Shown here one piece after another: positions 60,832 through 64,000 of a stretch of DNA of 64,000 nt. The DNA is taken from assembly GCA_028583685.1 (NCBI GenBank), contig JAMXIF010000058.1, forward strand, positions 12,210,165 through 12,274,164. The letters run 5' to 3'. Under the pieces are notes generated by a model that was not told where the DNA came from, ran no database searches, and saw nothing but the letters and a program-made list of their open reading frames with translations. The stretch comes from Petaurus breviceps papuanus (lineage: Eukaryota > Chordata > Mammalia > Diprotodontia > Petauridae). The translations under genes were made by a program, and so were the position numbers. The stretch's first letter is position 1; every line of letters starts with the position of its first letter.

Positions 60832-63800
60832 TTCCCCTGCTTTGATCCAGAGAGACTCCAGTCTAATCTAAATGCATAGGAGGCATAGGCAGTGCAAAAC
60901 CAGTAGAGGGGCAGTCCCCTCACTGAGGTGCAAAGGTGACGTTAGTAAAGAGGGAAATGAGCACTGCTTATATTGATTATGTTCCATTTGAAAAACATTA
61001 ACTCATAATATACTAGATATCTGAGGTGGCTCTCTTACTAATCAAGAAGCATGAGAGTTGGTACCTCTTAGTAAACCATGCCCTACAAAATAGGAAAATT
61101 AGGGGACCATAGGGCATTTGTTCAAGGGCAGCAGCACAAGCATTGTCTGCCTTACATACAGGTTCTGGAAATCTCTTGAATTTGTGAAAACGATTCAGAC
61201 AATTTCAATGACAAGCCTTCCCATTGTGGTGATGAGAGGCCACATCCCTGCAGACAATACAAACAGATCTAGACAGCTATAGCATATGGAGTGGAGGGAA
61301 ATAAGGAAAAGGTTGAGATCTATAAACAAAGGGATTATCATCATTGTTGTTAGTGGTGGAGCAAAAGCCAAAGTAGGAGATTGAAAAGGAGGATTTGAGG
61401 TTCCAGTCACTGCAGGCTCAGGAATAGATGGATTAGGAACCATTTGTTGATGGGAGGATGATGATGATGATGGAGTCACACTTACTCATTGCATTTCATG
61501 TAACCTTCTAATGTCTGAAACATCCTCTGATGCAGTCCTGCGGTCCTCTGGAGAGCTCTCCTCTTGGGAATACTGGAGTCAGTGGGGCTTCAGAGCAGCT
61601 TCTGGTGGATTTGCTTCTCCAGTTCAGGTCACTTGTAGAAATCCCCTTTTCTGCTAAAAATCTCTGACAAGATCTTAATACAGTTCTAGTTTTCTATGAC
61701 AATAACTAGGTCAGGTAGTGAGAACTAGCTCAAACCTTAATAGCGGTAATATGAACATCACTAGACCAGAGAATTTACATTTTTCGATTGGCAATTTTAA
61801 ATAAGAATTGAAAAATTAAAAAAAATTTTGAAGAAAGTCCAAGGCATTTAATTTTATGTTTCTAAAAACAATCCATGTTCTCAGGTTAGCTTTGAAGGGG
61901 CTTCTTCCTTCTAGATCTGCTCCTCAGGTGCTAAGAGGTAATTATACAAACTGGATATAAAATAGAACTATAAGAGGAATTTTAATAAAAATAAAGGAAT
62001 ATTAAGAATACCCAATTCACCTGAAACTTCAGAAAATTTCGATTGTTGCATCATAAGGGCCTGAATTGTTAAACGAAACTTTGACTCTCTTTTATATTAT
62101 GAGATAAACATTTCAAACATTTTTTTACATGTAAAATTCTTAATCCAATTTTTAAAATTGTGTCACATCTCCTACTAATCAAATTATGGTGAAAGAATGT
62201 TATAGGCTAGTCTCTTGTAAACTAACTCACCAATTGAAAGGCTTCATGGTCTCTATTATTTGTGATTCCAATGACAATCCAAAATGATCCCTCACTAGCA
62301 TATGTTACACTTAATCAAAAGTCACCAGTAGGGTTCATCTTCTTTTATACTTGTTATCAATGGAATCTGTTATGTAAGGAGAAAGGCAGGAATATAGTGG
62401 CATTAATACTGTTGGATTTCAGGTATGAATCATGGGCAGTCAAATGTATGATAGAATGTCATAGATTCAGAATTAACTGGGTGGGAACACATCTTATTTA
62501 CAAAGATGAGGGAATCCTATCTTCACCTTTGAAAGGTCATTCTCTGAACTTTCCCAGAGACAGACATCCACCTATGGCAGTCCTCAGATTTCAAGGGCAC
62601 ATGGCATTTCCCTTGAATGATGAACCAGCAGCCTTATGAAGGGTCAGACACTTACACGTGGATTCAAGACTTAGAATAGCAGCAAATTAAAGTGCCAAGA
62701 GATTTCTTCATATAGCAAAATTTCACTAATTACAGCTTAGGGCTAAATAATTTTTTCTTGTACATTAGCTTCAAATTTTCATTTTAGAGTTTTCTATTTG
62801 CAAATTTCATCTTTTTTTCCCTTATTATCCCCCTGCTTCATCTGCAGATAAAACTAAAGGGGAGAGCATCACACCATTTCTAGAATACACCAGAGTCCAT
62901 GTAGACAATTGGTTTATATCTGGGAACAATTTCCTTGTTGAAAGTTATGGTATCAGAAGGAGCAGTGGCTTTAGAATCAGGGAATAGTTCAACCTTGGTC
63001 AAGGACTGACTTGGGCATAATAATAATCTTTTTTTTCTGTAAGAGGGGTTCAAGCTAGCAAATGGCCACCAGTGAATGTAGCTTGAAAGGTGAGCTGATT
63101 AAAAGCTACCCAAGTTGGACAAGTGACTGGAGGGGTGTCTGGAGCAATTCACTTTAACTTAATTAAATCTGTTACCCCTTGTATGCCACACTAACCTACC
63201 TTATGAATTGTTTTTTTTGTTTGGTTGGTTTTTTTTTGCTTTTTGGAGGGCAATTGGGGTTAAGCGACTTGCCCAAGGTCACATGGCTAGTTTTTGTGTT
63301 AAGTGTCTGAGGCTGGATTTGAACTCAGGTCCTCCTGACTCCAGCGCTCATGCTCTATTCACTGCGCCACCTAGCTGCCCCCTACCTTATGAATTGTAAA
63401 AGTATACCCGGGTAGGAGCCCAAGAGAACTGCTTTGCATTGTACTGCTTTTTCCACTTAAAAGTTCATATACAACGAATAGCTCCTTCAAAGTAAAAGCA
63501 TTAAAAGATAAAATTTTCATAAGTTTCCAAATGATCCCACATGACATGTACTTTACTATTCAAAAGTTTCATTTCTCCACTTTGGATGGGAGAAGCCCCA
63601 GTTCCTCAAAGGGCAGTGCTGCTGAGTTTTCCCACACCCAACAGTAGGGCTCATCCCAAGCAACCTCACAAAGATCTCCTAAGAGGATTTTACCATGCTT
63701 TTCTCCCAACAGTAAGTCATTTACTATTATTATTTTCTAAGTTAAAAAAAAAAAACAAAATATACTCCAGTAATCCTATAACAGATGTTTTTGTAATGTT

Positions 63801-63970
63801 ACTATTCAGATTGAAGAGAAAGAAATTAAGTTTAACAACTTCTCTTAGCCTTCTTGTACTTAAAACGTCACCAATCAGGTAATAATAATTTATTTAAATA
63901 CCTTTCAAACTTAGCAATTCATAGAAAGTTATTTACTTTATTATCCCTGGCATTTTCATAGTAATCATAG
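60832..63970 (-). mobile_element. Possible internal part of the same LTR-element fossil
   Basis: The AT-rich sequence to the right of the LTR is where internal 3' DNA of an antisense element would lie. I recognise no intact domain. It is broken and old, with a SINE inserted at 63211-63381. Extent and family are uncertain; part may be ordinary intron. Confidence 0.3.
63211..63381 (-). mobile_element. Marsupial SINE, antisense, with perfect duplication
   Basis: T/G-rich tail, 'gggcaattggggttaagcgacttgcccaaggtcac' to 'gcgccacctagctgcccc'. A perfect 15-base duplication CTACCTTATGAATTG lies at 63196-63210 and 63382-63396, so it is a fairly recent insertion. Confidence 0.9.
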
Positions 63971-63972
63971 TA

Positions 63973-64000
63973 CAGTGTGTCCCTAAAATCTGGACACATA
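63973..64000 (+). mobile_element. Mariner-type terminus cut by the window edge
   Basis: After a TA at 63971-63972 the sequence reads CAGTGTGTCCCTAAAATCTG and onward, resembling a mariner terminal inverted repeat as I recall. Only 28 bases are visible. Confidence 0.45.

Larger units (their letters stand above)
59276..64000. other. STRIP2 intron 4 (runs off the window)
   Basis: 59.3-60.2 kb has no recognised repeat. Then come an antisense LTR-element fossil (60245 onward) with a SINE inside it (63211-63381), and a mariner-like terminus in the last 28 bases. No further STRIP2 exon was found. Confidence 0.6.

Overview
This is vertebrate DNA, and the repeats point to a marsupial. It carries many tRNA-derived SINEs with the metatherian head (GGGGCAGCTAGGTGGCGCAG) and their sister family, THER/MIR-type SINEs, a SINE with an RTE-type tail, and L1, L2 and CR1/L3 LINE pieces. 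Two host genes are supported, both on the + strand, in the order AHCYL2 then STRIP2. As I recall, this is also the order on human 7q32.

AHCYL2 (about 0.9-40.9 kb) encodes IRBIT2 / long-IRBIT, an S-adenosylhomocysteine-hydrolase-like regulatory protein. The window holds a likely alternative first coding exon (1307-1363) behind a TATA-containing promoter. It also holds all 16 shared coding exons (4127-38291), with consistent phases and no break, giving a 509-residue (or 508-residue) short isoform. A 3'UTR of about 2.6 kb ends at a polyadenylation signal at 40892. The GC-rich exon of the long isoform must lie upstream of the window.

The intergenic part (40.9-50.1 kb) holds a mariner-like MITE, CR1/L3, L1 and L2 fragments, a CA repeat running into a 400-N assembly gap, and a weak exon-like patch at 48.6-49.1 kb that I cannot assign.

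STRIP2 (50.1 kb to beyond the window end) starts in a CpG island with two CCAAT boxes and a GC box. Four coding exons (142 codons, N-terminal part of the STRIPAK scaffold) are present. Its second intron has a polypyrimidine tract of about 0.5 kb. Its fourth intron carries an antisense LTR-element fossil and, at the last bases, what looks like the tip of a mariner element.

I looked for an undescribed system and did not find one. The most useful observations are the alternative AHCYL2 first exon, a NAGNAG tandem acceptor inside the protein phosphatase 1 docking motif, and several cleanly readable nested insertions, including a mariner MITE inside a dimeric SINE with the empty site preserved next to it.
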